A stretch of DNA of 8,461 nt from CAYFUL01 sp964346375 (GTDB taxonomy: Bacteria; Bacillota; Clostridia; Tissierellales; Peptoniphilaceae): the NCBI GenBank assembly GCA_964346375.1, contig CAYFUL010000061.1, forward strand, positions 1 to 8,461. The letters are read 5' to 3'. Below, in pieces: positions 1 to 6,375 of this stretch (its first letter is position 1; each line of letters opens with the position of its first letter). The position numbers were made by a program, and so were the translations under genes. Under the pieces are notes generated by a model. The model had not been told where the DNA came from, ran no database searches, and saw nothing but the letters and a program-made list of their open reading frames with translations.

Positions 1-1572
1 AATAGATTTTCTTCTCTTTTGAAATTCTTCTTCAGAAATTTTTACATTTAGAGTATTTTTTCCCATATCTATTTCAATAATATCTTCGTCTACAACATAG
101 GCTATATTTCCACCTTCACTTGCCTCTGGAGAAACGTGGCCTATACTTGCACCTCTAGTTGCTCCAGAAAATCTTCCGTCAGTTATTAGAGCAACGTCTT
201 TATCAAGTCCCATTCCTGCAATTGCAGACGTAGGAGATAACATCTCCCTCATTCCCGGGCCCCCTCTTGGTCCCTCGTACCTAATTACTACTACATCTCC
301 CTTTTTAATTTTGCCAGCATATATTTCCTCTATTGCCTCTTCCTCAGAGTCAAATACCCTTGCTGGTCCAGAGTGTACTAGCATATTTTTATCTACTGCA
401 GATCTCTTTACTATTGCTCCATCTTCTGCAAGGTTTCCATATAGTACGGCAAGCCCTCCCCTTTGTGAATGGGGTTTATCTACAGGTACTACTACGGAAT
501 AATCCTTAACTGGAGTGCCCTTGTATTGGTCGTACATTGTCTTTAAAGATACAGTTTGTACGTCCCTATTAAGTAAATTTTTCTTGTCTAATTCGTTAAA
601 CACTGCCATAATTCCACCGGCAGCGTGTAAATTTTCTATATGGTAATTTCCACTTGGTCTTAGCTTACAAAGATATGGAGTTTTTTCTGCAATTTTATTT
701 ATAAGTGAAATATCGAAATCCACTCCAGCCTCGTGGGCAATTGCCGTTAAATGTAGTACAGTATTAGTTGAACAGCCTAGGGCATTGTCTAGTACCAGTG
801 CATTGTGAATACTTTCCTTATTTATAATATCAAGGGGTCTTACATCTTCCCTTACTAAATTCATTATTTGCATCCCCGTATGCTTTGCCAGTAAAATTCT
901 GCTACTATACACTGCGGGAATCGTACCATTACCCGGCAGTGCCATTCCTATTGCTTCAGTTAAACAGTTTAGAGAATTTGCAGTAAACATTCCCGAACAG
1001 GATCCACAAGTTGGACAACCATTCTCCTCTAAATCCAAAAGTTCACATTGAGAAATTGCTCCTGATTTAAAAGCACCTACTCCTTCAAAAACTGAAGACA
1101 GGTCTATTTTATTTCCCTTTGAATCCGTTCCAGCAAGCATTGGTCCACCACTAACTACTATTGTGGGAATATTACACCTTGCAGCAGCCATTAACATTCC
1201 CGGAACAACCTTGTCGCAATTTGGTACAAGTACAAGGCCATCTAAACTATGTGCCTTTACCATTACCTCAATTGAATCTGCAATTAATTCCCTGCTTACT
1301 AGGGAGTACTTCATTCCCTCGTGGTTCATGGAAATTCCATCGCAAACTGCAATGGCTGGAAATTCCAGTGGAGTTCCCCCTGCCATAAGCACACCAGTTT
1401 TAACTGCGCTTACTATTGTATTTAAATGTACATGGCCTGGTACAATATCGTTATAGGAATTTACTACGCCTATTAAAGGTCTTTCAACTTCCTCTGGTGT
1501 AAGTCCACTTGCTCTAAATAGAGATCTATGGGGAGTCCTTTCAGGATCAGTCTTTACTTTTTCACTATTCAT
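1..1572 (-). CDS. ilvD: Dihydroxy-acid dehydratase IlvD, C-terminus cut by window edge
   Basis: This enzyme dehydrates 2,3-dihydroxy-isovalerate and 2,3-dihydroxy-3-methylvalerate to the 2-keto acids that precede valine, leucine and isoleucine; it is a cytosolic Fe-S protein. The visible 524 residues are open to the window edge, so roughly the last 25-35 residues are missing compared with the usual ~550. Seen motifs are VPGHVHL (about 44-50), NCDK with Cys119, CPTCGSCSGMFTAN with Cys186, Cys189 and Cys192, and TDGRFSGATRG near the C-terminus. The VPGHVHL segment has Gly where 2Fe-2S-type DHADs have the PCN cysteine, so it resembles the E. coli oxygen-sensitive 4Fe-4S type; that fits an anaerobe but is inference. 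The ATG at 1570-1572 lies inside the end of ilvC (8-base overlap, different frame) and is preceded by AAGGTGG, which points to translational coupling. Control should come from the T-box leader upstream of ilvC. Confidence 0.96.
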   Translation of the reverse strand, partial: MNSEKVKTDPERTPHRSLFRASGLTPEEVERPLIGVVNSYNDIVPGHVHLNTIVSAVKTGVLMAGGTPLEFPAIAVCDGISMNHEGMKYSLVSRELIADSIEVMVKAHSLDGLVLVPNCDKVVPGMLMAAARCNIPTIVVSGGPMLAGTDSKGNKIDLSSVFEGVGAFKSGAISQCELLDLEENGCPTCGSCSGMFTANSLNCLTEAIGMALPGNGTIPAVYSSRILLAKHTGMQIMNLVREDVRPLDIINKESIHNALVLDNALGCSTNTVLHLTAIAHEAGVDFDISLINKIAEKTPYLCKLRPSGNYHIENLHAAGGIMAVFNELDKKNLLNRDVQTVSLKTMYDQYKGTPVKDYSVVVPVDKPHSQRGGLAVLYGNLAEDGAIVKRSAVDKNMLVHSGPARVFDSEEEAIEEIYAGKIKKGDVVVIRYEGPRGGPGMREMLSPTSAIAGMGLDKDVALITDGRFSGATRGASIGHVSPEASEGGNIAYVVDEDIIEIDMGKNTLNVKISEEEFQKRRKSI

Positions 1573-2575
1573 TACTTCCCACCTTGTTGTTTATAAATGG
1601 CATCATACCTCTTAATTTTTTACCAACCTCTACAATTTGATGATCTCTATGTTTTTGTCTTAGTAGATTAAATCTAGGTCTGCCTAATTTATTTTCCATT
1701 AGCCAATCCTTTGCGAAGTTTCCATTTTGCACGTCCTCTAGGATTGCCTTCATATTCTCCTTAGTTTCACTTGTTATAACTCTATTTCCACTTACATAAT
1801 CTCCAAATTCAGCAGTATCAGAAACGGAATACCTCATAGTTTCAAATCCACCTTCATAGATTAAATCAACTATTAGTTTCATCTCATGAACACATTCAAA
1901 ATATGCACTCTCTGGTTGGTATCCAGCTTCTACTAGAGTTTCAAAACCAGTTTTCATAAGTTCAGTAATTCCACCGCAAAGTATAGCTTGCTCACCAAAT
2001 AGGTCTGTTTCAGTTTCCTCTTTAAAAGTTGTTTCAAGTACACCTGCTCTAGTTGCACCAAGTGCCTTAGAATATGCAAGTCCAACTTCCTTTGCCTTGC
2101 CAGTATAATCTTGGTGAACTGCCACTAGAGAAGGTACTCCCATTCCCTCTTCATAAGTTCTTCTAACTAGGTGTCCCGGTCCCTTTGGTGCAACCATAAA
2201 CACATCTACATTTTTTGGAGGAAGGATTTGTCCAAAGTGGATATTAAATCCATGGGCAAAGGCAAGTGCATTTCCCTCAGAAAGATTTTCCGCTACACTT
2301 TCTCTATAAACATCGGCTTGTAATTCATCAGGTAGTAACATCATTACAACATCAGCCATCTTTGTAGCCTCTGCTACAGTTTCAACTCTTAGTCCAGCTT
2401 CCCTTGCACGGCTTGCAGATTTTGACCCTTCATATAGTCCTACAACTACATCTACTCCAGATTCTTTTAAGTTATTTGCGTGGGCATGACCTTGTGAACC
2501 ATAGCCAAGTATAGCTACAACTTTGCCCTTTAATACATCCAAATCAACATCTGCAGCGTAAAACATCTTTGTCAT
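1565..2575 (-). CDS. ilvC: Ketol-acid reductoisomerase IlvC (class I)
   Basis: This enzyme carries out the Mg-dependent alkyl migration and NAD(P)H reduction of acetolactate and acetohydroxybutyrate, the step before IlvD in valine, leucine and isoleucine synthesis. The length, 336 residues, is that of class I (short) KARI. The N-terminal Rossmann domain shows GYGSQGHA at 24-31 and the cofactor loop GLYEGSKSA at 46-54, whose Lys and Ser residues suggest NADPH use. AHGFNIHFGQ (107-116) and APKGPGHLVRRTYEEG (129-144) follow. The C-terminal knotted domain has metal ligands in ETETDLFGEQ (Asp191, Glu195) and ECVHEMKLIVDLIYEGG (Glu227, Glu231), then YSVSDTAEFGDY with Ser252. The ATG is preceded by GGGAGG at good spacing. 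It is the first gene after the T-box terminator, and its TAG stop overlaps the ilvD start. Confidence 0.98.
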   Translation of the reverse strand: MTKMFYAADVDLDVLKGKVVAILGYGSQGHAHANNLKESGVDVVVGLYEGSKSASRAREAGLRVETVAEATKMADVVMMLLPDELQADVYRESVAENLSEGNALAFAHGFNIHFGQILPPKNVDVFMVAPKGPGHLVRRTYEEGMGVPSLVAVHQDYTGKAKEVGLAYSKALGATRAGVLETTFKEETETDLFGEQAILCGGITELMKTGFETLVEAGYQPESAYFECVHEMKLIVDLIYEGGFETMRYSVSDTAEFGDYVSGNRVITSETKENMKAILEDVQNGNFAKDWLMENKLGRPRFNLLRQKHRDHQIVEVGKKLRGMMPFINNKVGSNE

Positions 2576-2590
2576 TTTTTCCTCCCTAAA

Positions 2591-2620
2591 ATAAAAAAAT
2601 CCTTGAGAAAAATCTCAAGG
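2591..2620 (-). terminator. Conditional T-box terminator before ilvC
   Basis: Read on the minus strand, an 8-bp perfect stem CCTTGAGA/TCTCAAGG with a TTTT loop is followed by ATTTTTTTAT. Its 5' arm begins with the CCTT that also pairs with the AAGG of the T-box, so the terminator and antiterminator exclude each other. It sits just upstream of the ilvC ribosome binding site and should stop transcription when tRNA-Ile is charged. Confidence 0.92.
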
Positions 2621-2845
2621 ACGACTACGCCGTGTTACCACCTTAATTTACAATATACTCACATATACTGCCTCGACAGGTCTAAATAAACCCCGACTAT
2701 ATAACGGTAGTACCGACATAAACTACTTAATTCATTTATGTAGCTTAGGAATGATATGAATTTAAATATCCATTGTCGAATTTCACCAACCATCGACTCT
2801 CTAAAAACTTCATCTTTAAATTCCGTTTCCATCTTAGCTTAATTT
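2591..2845 (-). promoter_or_regulatory. T-box riboswitch leader, isoleucine-type, controlling ilvC-ilvD
   Basis: The leader of about 255 nt lies between a consensus promoter and ilvC. Stem I can be folded by hand: a base helix AGCU/AGCU (2836-2839 with 2742-2745), a K-turn-like bulge, GGAA/UUCC (2827-2830 with 2748-2751), the specifier loop, then a perfect 9-bp helix GAAUUUAAA/UUUAAAUUC (2815-2823 with 2758-2766), topped by the AGAGAGUCGAUGGUUGGUG motif. The 3' strand of the specifier loop reads AUAUCA, which gives AUC (2753-2755) followed by A, an Ile codon. The antiterminator is AAGG (2641-2644), bulge UGGUAAC (2634-2640), ACG/CGU, and CCUU (2617-2620). The UGGU of the bulge complements ACCA, which matches an A73 discriminator as in tRNA-Ile. 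T-box function is established knowledge; the Ile assignment is a hand fold. The exact transcription start is inferred. Confidence 0.93.
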
Positions 2846-2851
2846 AAGATT

Positions 2852-2879
2852 AGTATAACAGACAAAAAAATTTTGTCAA
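2852..2879 (-). promoter_or_regulatory. Sigma-A-type promoter of the ilv leader
   Basis: On the minus strand a perfect -35 TTGACA (2874-2879) is followed after 16 bases by TATACT (2852-2857). Transcription would start near 2845, directly before the T-box Stem I. This is the strongest promoter match in the window. Confidence 0.85.
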
Positions 2880-2981
2880 CGGCTTTTTGAATTTATTTTT
2901 TATGAAATGAATACAATCTATTTAATGTAATCTATATACAACTATTTAGCCATTGTTGTAGATTTTTATTGATTTTTAATG

Positions 2982-2987
2982 TATAAT
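2982..2987 (+). promoter_or_regulatory. Candidate -10 box for mnmA-rplY
   Basis: A perfect TATAAT lies 33 bases upstream of the mnmA start, in the right place for a short leader. No good -35 box exists at 17 bases; TTGTAG and TTGTTG occur a little too far upstream (20 and 23 bases), so the promoter may depend on an activator or be weak. An imperfect dyad (2929-2964) lies just upstream. Confidence 0.5.
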
Positions 2988-3019
2988 AGTTAATTGATTT
3001 ATTAGGCAGGAGGTGGAAA

Positions 3020-4078
3020 ATGTCAAAGAAAAGAGTAGTCCTCGGAATGAGCGGTGGAGTTGACTCCTCTGTAGCAGCTGTACTTCTTCAAAAAGAAGGG
3101 TACGAAGTAATAGGAGTATTTATGAAAAATTGGAATGAAGAAAATTCCGATCTTTGTACTGCAACTGATGACTATCTTGATGTGGTTAGAGTTTGTGGAC
3201 AACTTGGCATAAAACACTTCACCGTAAATTTTGAAAAGGAGTATTGGGACAATGTATTCTCTTACTTTTTAAACGAGTATAAATTAGGGCGTACACCAAA
3301 TCCTGATGTAATGTGTAATACGGAAATAAAGTTTAAGTCCTTTCTAAACTTTGCTCTTAAATTTGATGCCGATTATATTGCAATGGGTCACTATTGTAGA
3401 ACAAAGACTACTGATGGAAAGACCTACTTACTTAGAGGAGTGGATAATAATAAAGATCAGTCCTATTTTTTAAGTAGAGTACCATCAAGTGCCCTTTCAA
3501 GAACACTTTTCCCTGTGGGAGAGTTGGAAAAATCTGAAGTTAGAGATATTGCCAATAAATACGACCTTACAACTGCAAACAAAAAGGACTCTACGGGAAT
3601 TTGTTTTATAGGCGAGAGAAATTTCAATGAATTTCTAGACTCATTTATTTTTACAAAGCCTGGAAAAATTCTATCCGTTGAAGGAGAATACTTAGGAGAA
3701 CATTCTGGCCTTATGCACTATACCATTGGACAAAGACGTGGAATGGGAATAGGTGGCGGAGGAAATGGAGAGCCATACTTTGTAGCAAGTAAGGATTTAG
3801 ACAATAATATACTTTATGTTGCACAGGGAATAAAACACCCAGCTCTATATAGAGATGAGTTTGAAATAGAAGAGCCATTTTGGATAACTGATGTACCAGA
3901 ACTTCCACTAAGTTGTACCGGAAAAATAAGGTACAGGGCAAAGGATGTAGAAATGGAACTTATTAAAGACGATGGGTATTTTGTAAAATTAAAAACTCCC
4001 CTAAAGGGAATAACACCAGGTCAGGTATGCGTCTTTTACGACGGAGAAATTTGCCTTGGCTCAGGTATAATAAAATAG
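3020..4078 (+). CDS. mnmA: tRNA-specific 2-thiouridylase MnmA (TrmU)
   Basis: The enzyme adenylates and thiolates U34 of tRNAs for Lys, Glu and Gln, making the 2-thio part of mnm5s2U; sulfur arrives as a persulfide from a cysteine desulfurase. The 352-residue length is normal. Seen motifs are the PP-loop SGGVDS (11-16) for ATP, NPDVMCNTEIKF with the nucleophile Cys99, MGHYCR (122-127), KDQSYFL (145-151), and STGICFIGERNF (191-202) with the second catalytic Cys195. HYTIGQRRGMGIGG (233-246) opens the C-terminal half, whose beta-barrel ends the protein. The loop after the last motif has an extra glycine run (GGGGNGEP). The start is supported by AGGAGG at 3008-3013, six bases before ATG. The TAG stop overlaps the ribosome binding site of rplY, so the two are surely co-transcribed. 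No cysteine desulfurase gene is visible next to it. Confidence 0.98.
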   Translation: MSKKRVVLGMSGGVDSSVAAVLLQKEGYEVIGVFMKNWNEENSDLCTATDDYLDVVRVCGQLGIKHFTVNFEKEYWDNVFSYFLNEYKLGRTPNPDVMCNTEIKFKSFLNFALKFDADYIAMGHYCRTKTTDGKTYLLRGVDNNKDQSYFLSRVPSSALSRTLFPVGELEKSEVRDIANKYDLTTANKKDSTGICFIGERNFNEFLDSFIFTKPGKILSVEGEYLGEHSGLMHYTIGQRRGMGIGGGGNGEPYFVASKDLDNNILYVAQGIKHPALYRDEFEIEEPFWITDVPELPLSCTGKIRYRAKDVEMELIKDDGYFVKLKTPLKGITPGQVCVFYDGEICLGSGIIK

Positions 4079-4087
4079 GAGGTAAAA

Positions 4088-4711
4088 ATGAAATTAGTAT
4101 TATCATCAAGAGAAGGAAAAGGAAAGAACAAGGTAGATAAATTAAGACAAGAGGAAATAATTCCAGGAGTTATCTACTCAAAGGGTAACGAGGCTAAACA
4201 AGTAAGTGCAATTCAAAAGGATCTTAAAAAAGTTATAGAGCTTTTTGGAACTTCAGCTATTATAGATATGGAACTTGACGGAAAAAATGTAAAGGGTCTT
4301 GTTAAGGAAGTACAAAGACACCCATTTAAAAACTTTATTCTTCACTTTGATATTTACGAAGTAGATATGAGTGAAAAATTAAGAGTTAGTATTCCAGTAG
4401 TACTTGAAAACAGAGATGAAATTCGTGTACAACCATCAGTTCTACTTCAACTACTAGATGAAATAGAAGTAGAATGTCTACCAGGAGATCTTCCAAGTGA
4501 AGCAAAGGTTGACGTAGAAAATATGGAAATCGGCGATGTAGTTACAGTTGAAAATCTTGATATCTTTGGAAATGATAAGATTGAAATTTTTGTAGAAGCA
4601 GATGAAGTAGTAGCTTCCCTATCTGAACCAAGAGAAGAAGTAATCGTTGAAGACGAAGAAGTATCTGCAGAAGTACCAACAGTTAGCGAAACTGAATCAG
4701 AGGAAGAATAA
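4088..4711 (+). CDS. rplY: 50S ribosomal protein L25, long TL5/Ctc form
   Basis: This protein binds 5S rRNA in the central protuberance of the large ribosomal subunit; the related B. subtilis Ctc is stress-induced. At 207 residues it is the two-domain TL5/Ctc form, not the ~95-residue E. coli form. The N-terminal L25 domain (about 1-92) contains IPGVIYSKG (25-33) and the signature VQRHPFKNFILHFDIYEV (75-92). The beta-rich TL5 domain (about 96-180) contains LLQLLDEIEVECLPGDLPS. Residues from about 181 form a strongly acidic Glu-rich tail. The start follows AGGAGG (4077-4082) with five bases of spacing, and the mnmA stop lies in that Shine-Dalgarno region. It ends in TAA, eight bases before the terminator stem. 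Operon pairing with mnmA means both products act on translation. I see no sigma-B-like promoter of its own. Confidence 0.97.
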   Translation: MKLVLSSREGKGKNKVDKLRQEEIIPGVIYSKGNEAKQVSAIQKDLKKVIELFGTSAIIDMELDGKNVKGLVKEVQRHPFKNFILHFDIYEVDMSEKLRVSIPVVLENRDEIRVQPSVLLQLLDEIEVECLPGDLPSEAKVDVENMEIGDVVTVENLDIFGNDKIEIFVEADEVVASLSEPREEVIVEDEEVSAEVPTVSETESEEE

Positions 4712-4718
4712 TATAGGA

Positions 4719-4748
4719 GGTTGGCAATTCGCCAACCTTATTTTTTTT
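4719..4748 (+). terminator. Rho-independent terminator of mnmA-rplY
   Basis: A 7-bp stem GGTTGGC/GCCAACC (4719-4725 with 4731-4737, extendable by one A-T pair) with loop AATTC is followed by TTATTTTTTTT. It starts just after the rplY stop. The opposite strand lacks a good T-tract, so it works in the plus direction. The hairpin is nearly identical to the one at 5299-5318. Confidence 0.93.
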
Positions 4749-4793
4749 GCACAGGAATAGAAAATGGATTTTTATTTTGAAATGGATAGGCAA

Positions 4794-4996
4794 TAAAACA
4801 CGGACACAACGTTGCGGGCGCCTCGGGAAGTCGCCCCTACCATTGGTTATTTTGGATGAATGATTTTAATTATTACAGAATTTTTTGAGTCGGTAAAACA
4901 ATAATACGATGTACAATCGTAAATAATGGTAGGCTGCGTCGAGCCTCGCCCGACCCGAGGAGAGTATACATCGGTACAACGGAAATACATTGGTAT
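4794..4996. repeat. Tandem repeat unit A (203 bp) with two inverted palindromes
   Basis: This is the first full copy of a tandem repeat beginning TAAAACACG. It holds palindrome 1, GGGCG/CGCCC (4816-4820 with 4832-4836), followed by CCTACCAT. An AT-rich spacer comes next, whose 41 bases (4857-4897) are identical to unit B. Palindrome 2 is GTCGAGC/GCCCGAC (4938-4944 with 4948-4954, one A-C mismatch), preceded by ATGGTAGG. Palindromes 1 and 2 are inverted relatives (CCTCGGG in one, CCCGAGG in the other). An outer stem CGATGTA/TACATCG (4907-4913 with 4967-4973) surrounds palindrome 2. GC-rich blocks in such AT-rich DNA resemble REP/BIME or MITE-like elements. No coding frame is seen. Confidence 0.82.
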
Positions 4997-5202
4997 TAAA
5001 ACACGAACGTTTTTTTAACGGGCGCCTCGGGACGTGGCGCCCCTACCATAAGTTATTTGGATTGAATGATTTTAATTATTACAGAATTTTTTGAGTCGGT
5101 AAATTAAATAATACAATGTACAATCGTAACCCGTGGTAGGGTGTCGGGCGTCCCGCCCGACCCGCGGGGAGTGTACATTGATACCACGGAATACATTCGT
5201 AT
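4997..5202. repeat. Tandem repeat unit B (206 bp) with two inverted palindromes
   Basis: This second full copy follows unit A directly. Palindrome 1 is a 7-bp stem GGGCGCC/GGCGCCC (5020-5026 with 5036-5042), followed by CTACCAT. The 41-base spacer core (5063-5103) is identical to unit A. Palindrome 2 is a perfect 8-bp stem GTCGGGCG/CGCCCGAC (5143-5150 with 5154-5161) with loop TCC, preceded by GTGGTAGG. The outer stem is CAATGTAC/GTACATTG (5114-5121 with 5173-5180). The palindromes pair better here than in unit A, so this may be the better preserved copy. Confidence 0.83.
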
Positions 5203-5293
5203 TAAAACACGGACACTACGTAACGGGGACCCATTACAGTCCGCCCCTACCATAGGTTATTTTAGATAAATGTTTTTCAAATCAGTAATAATA
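5203..5293. repeat. Degenerate third copy (unit C) of the tandem repeat
   Basis: It begins with the same TAAAACACGGACAC start and keeps CGCCCCTACCATAGGTTATTTT, but palindrome 1 is degraded (GGGGAC with GTCC CGCCCC-like remnants). Most of the AT-rich core is deleted; a remnant resembling the AGTCGGTAA..AATAATA stretch reaches about 5293. Palindrome 2 is absent. The copy ends at the second terminator hairpin. Confidence 0.65.
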
Positions 5294-5298
5294 TAAAA

Positions 5299-5326
5299 GG
5301 TTGGCAATTACGCCAACCCTTTTTTT
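5299..5326. terminator. Bidirectional terminator, main one for the cysK-like gene
   Basis: A 7-bp stem GGTTGGC/GCCAACC (5299-5305 with 5312-5318) has loop AATTAC. In the plus direction it is followed by CTTTTTTT; in the minus direction by TTTTATATTATT. It lies about 20 bases past the stop of the cysK-like gene on the minus strand and could also catch read-through from rplY. It is nearly identical to the hairpin at 4719-4737. Confidence 0.87.
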
Positions 5327-5337
5327 ATGCTATAAAA

Positions 5338-6327
5338 TTACCTTACACTTTTAAAACCTATTATCTCTATATCTGGAGAATAGTACCCTTCCTTTACTGG
5401 TTCATCATTCATTAAATCTGTAGATAGATATTTCTTATTGTCGTCTGCAAAAACTGTAACTACATTTTTACAGCCCTTCTCCATCGCCATTACTGCTCCA
5501 ATAAAGTTTGCTCCTGATGAAATTCCAACTCCAAGTCCTGCCTCTGCAAGTTTTTTCGCCATAAGTATTGAATCTCCATCTGATACTGAAATTATATCGT
5601 CAAGTTCATCTAGTTTACATAGATCTGGAATAAATTCGTCGCTTATTCCTGCAATTCTATGGCTGCCTATTTTTTTACCTCCAGTTTCTAGAGTTGGACT
5701 CTCTAATGGCTCTAGTGGAAAAATTTTTGCATTTTCATTTGCTTCCTTAATGGCTTTTCCGCCTCCCATTACAGTTCCACCAGTTCCTACTCCTGCTACA
5801 AATCCATCTGCTACTACTCCAAAGCTTTTTAAATTCTCTACCATTTCCAAGCCTAGACTTAAGTACTGTCCCTCTGTATTGTCTGGATTTTCAAACTGGC
5901 GTGGTAAAAATGCTCCCTCTTCTCTAGCAAGCTTTTCTGCAAATTCTATTGAACCTAAAAAACCGCCCTCTTCCTTTGAAACTTCTCTTATCTCTGCTCC
6001 AAAGCTCTTAATTAATTTTTTACGCTCTTCGCTCATCCAATTTGGCATATAGATTACAACAGGATGGTTTAAATATGCTCCTAGGGCGCAAAATGCTATT
6101 CCCGTATTTCCACTAGTAGCCTCTACGATAGTATCTCCCTCTTTAATCTCTCCCTTTTCGTAGGCGCTTTTTAATATATAATATGCCATTCTGTCCTTTA
6201 CACTTCCAGAGAGATTGTAGTACTCTACTTTCGCATAGATCTTCTTTGGTTCTCCCTTGTAGGTAAATTCAATTTCCAACATGGGAGTATTTCCTACAAG
6301 ACTTTTTAAATCCTCAATTTTTCTCAT
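5338..6327 (-). CDS. cysK: PLP-dependent cysteine synthase family protein (CysK/CysM-like)
   Basis: This is a fold-type II PLP enzyme, most likely making cysteine from O-acetylserine (or a related activated serine) and sulfide in the cytosol. Length, 329 residues, fits the family. Seen features are LVGNTPML (10-17), the PLP lysine Lys44 in SGSVKDRMA, TSGNTG (71-76) for the substrate carboxylate, ERKKLIKSFGAEI (101-113), the phosphate-binding GTGGT (181-185), HRIAGISDEFIP (223-234), and ISSGAN (269-274) near the pyridine nitrogen. The C-terminus VFADDNKKYLSTDL is typical. There is no CBS-domain pair, so it is not a cystathionine beta-synthase of the long type. The NLSGSVKDR context differs slightly from the textbook CysK, so the exact substrate (O-acetylserine, O-phosphoserine or other) is unsure. 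The start has AAGGAGG five bases upstream. The gene begins 25 bases after lemA and may be read through from it or from its own weak promoter. Confidence 0.9.
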   Translation of the reverse strand: MRKIEDLKSLVGNTPMLEIEFTYKGEPKKIYAKVEYYNLSGSVKDRMAYYILKSAYEKGEIKEGDTIVEATSGNTGIAFCALGAYLNHPVVIYMPNWMSEERKKLIKSFGAEIREVSKEEGGFLGSIEFAEKLAREEGAFLPRQFENPDNTEGQYLSLGLEMVENLKSFGVVADGFVAGVGTGGTVMGGGKAIKEANENAKIFPLEPLESPTLETGGKKIGSHRIAGISDEFIPDLCKLDELDDIISVSDGDSILMAKKLAEAGLGVGISSGANFIGAVMAMEKGCKNVVTVFADDNKKYLSTDLMNDEPVKEGYYSPDIEIIGFKSVR

Positions 6328-6346
6328 ACCGTCCTCCTTTTTTAAT

Positions 6347-6375
6347 AGTATATCATACTAAAGGGATAAAGTAAA
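6347..6375 (-). promoter_or_regulatory. Weak candidate promoter for the cysK-like gene
   Basis: On the minus strand TTTACT (6370-6375) lies 17 bases before TATACT (6347-6352), which is itself just upstream of the gene's Shine-Dalgarno. It sits in the end of lemA. TATACT is also the right arm of a small dyad, TAGTAT-GAT-ATACTA, which could be an operator. The -35 match is only moderate, so this is tentative. Confidence 0.35.

Noticed and set aside
1..30. ilvD as a truncated gene
   Set aside because: The frame is open to the first base of the window, so the missing C-terminus is due to the window edge.
1161..1456. Plus-strand open frames opposite ilvD
   Set aside because: They lie within strongly conserved ilvD coding sequence on the other strand, with no ribosome binding site or recognisable product.
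4716..4720. GGAGG before the hairpin as a ribosome binding site of a small gene
   Set aside because: No start codon follows at a usable distance; the sequence runs straight into the terminator stem.
4794..5293. Repeat block as a CRISPR array
   Set aside because: Units are over 200 bp with the variation spread through the unit, there are no short repeats with unique spacers, and no cas genes are nearby.
4794..5293. Repeat block as an insertion sequence or a hidden gene
   Set aside because: No transposase and no reading frame of useful length on either strand; only palindromes and an AT-rich core are seen.
5438..6052. Long plus-strand open frame opposite the cysK-like gene
   Set aside because: Ser/Pro-rich composition typical of an antisense shadow, and it lies wholly inside a well-supported PLP enzyme gene.
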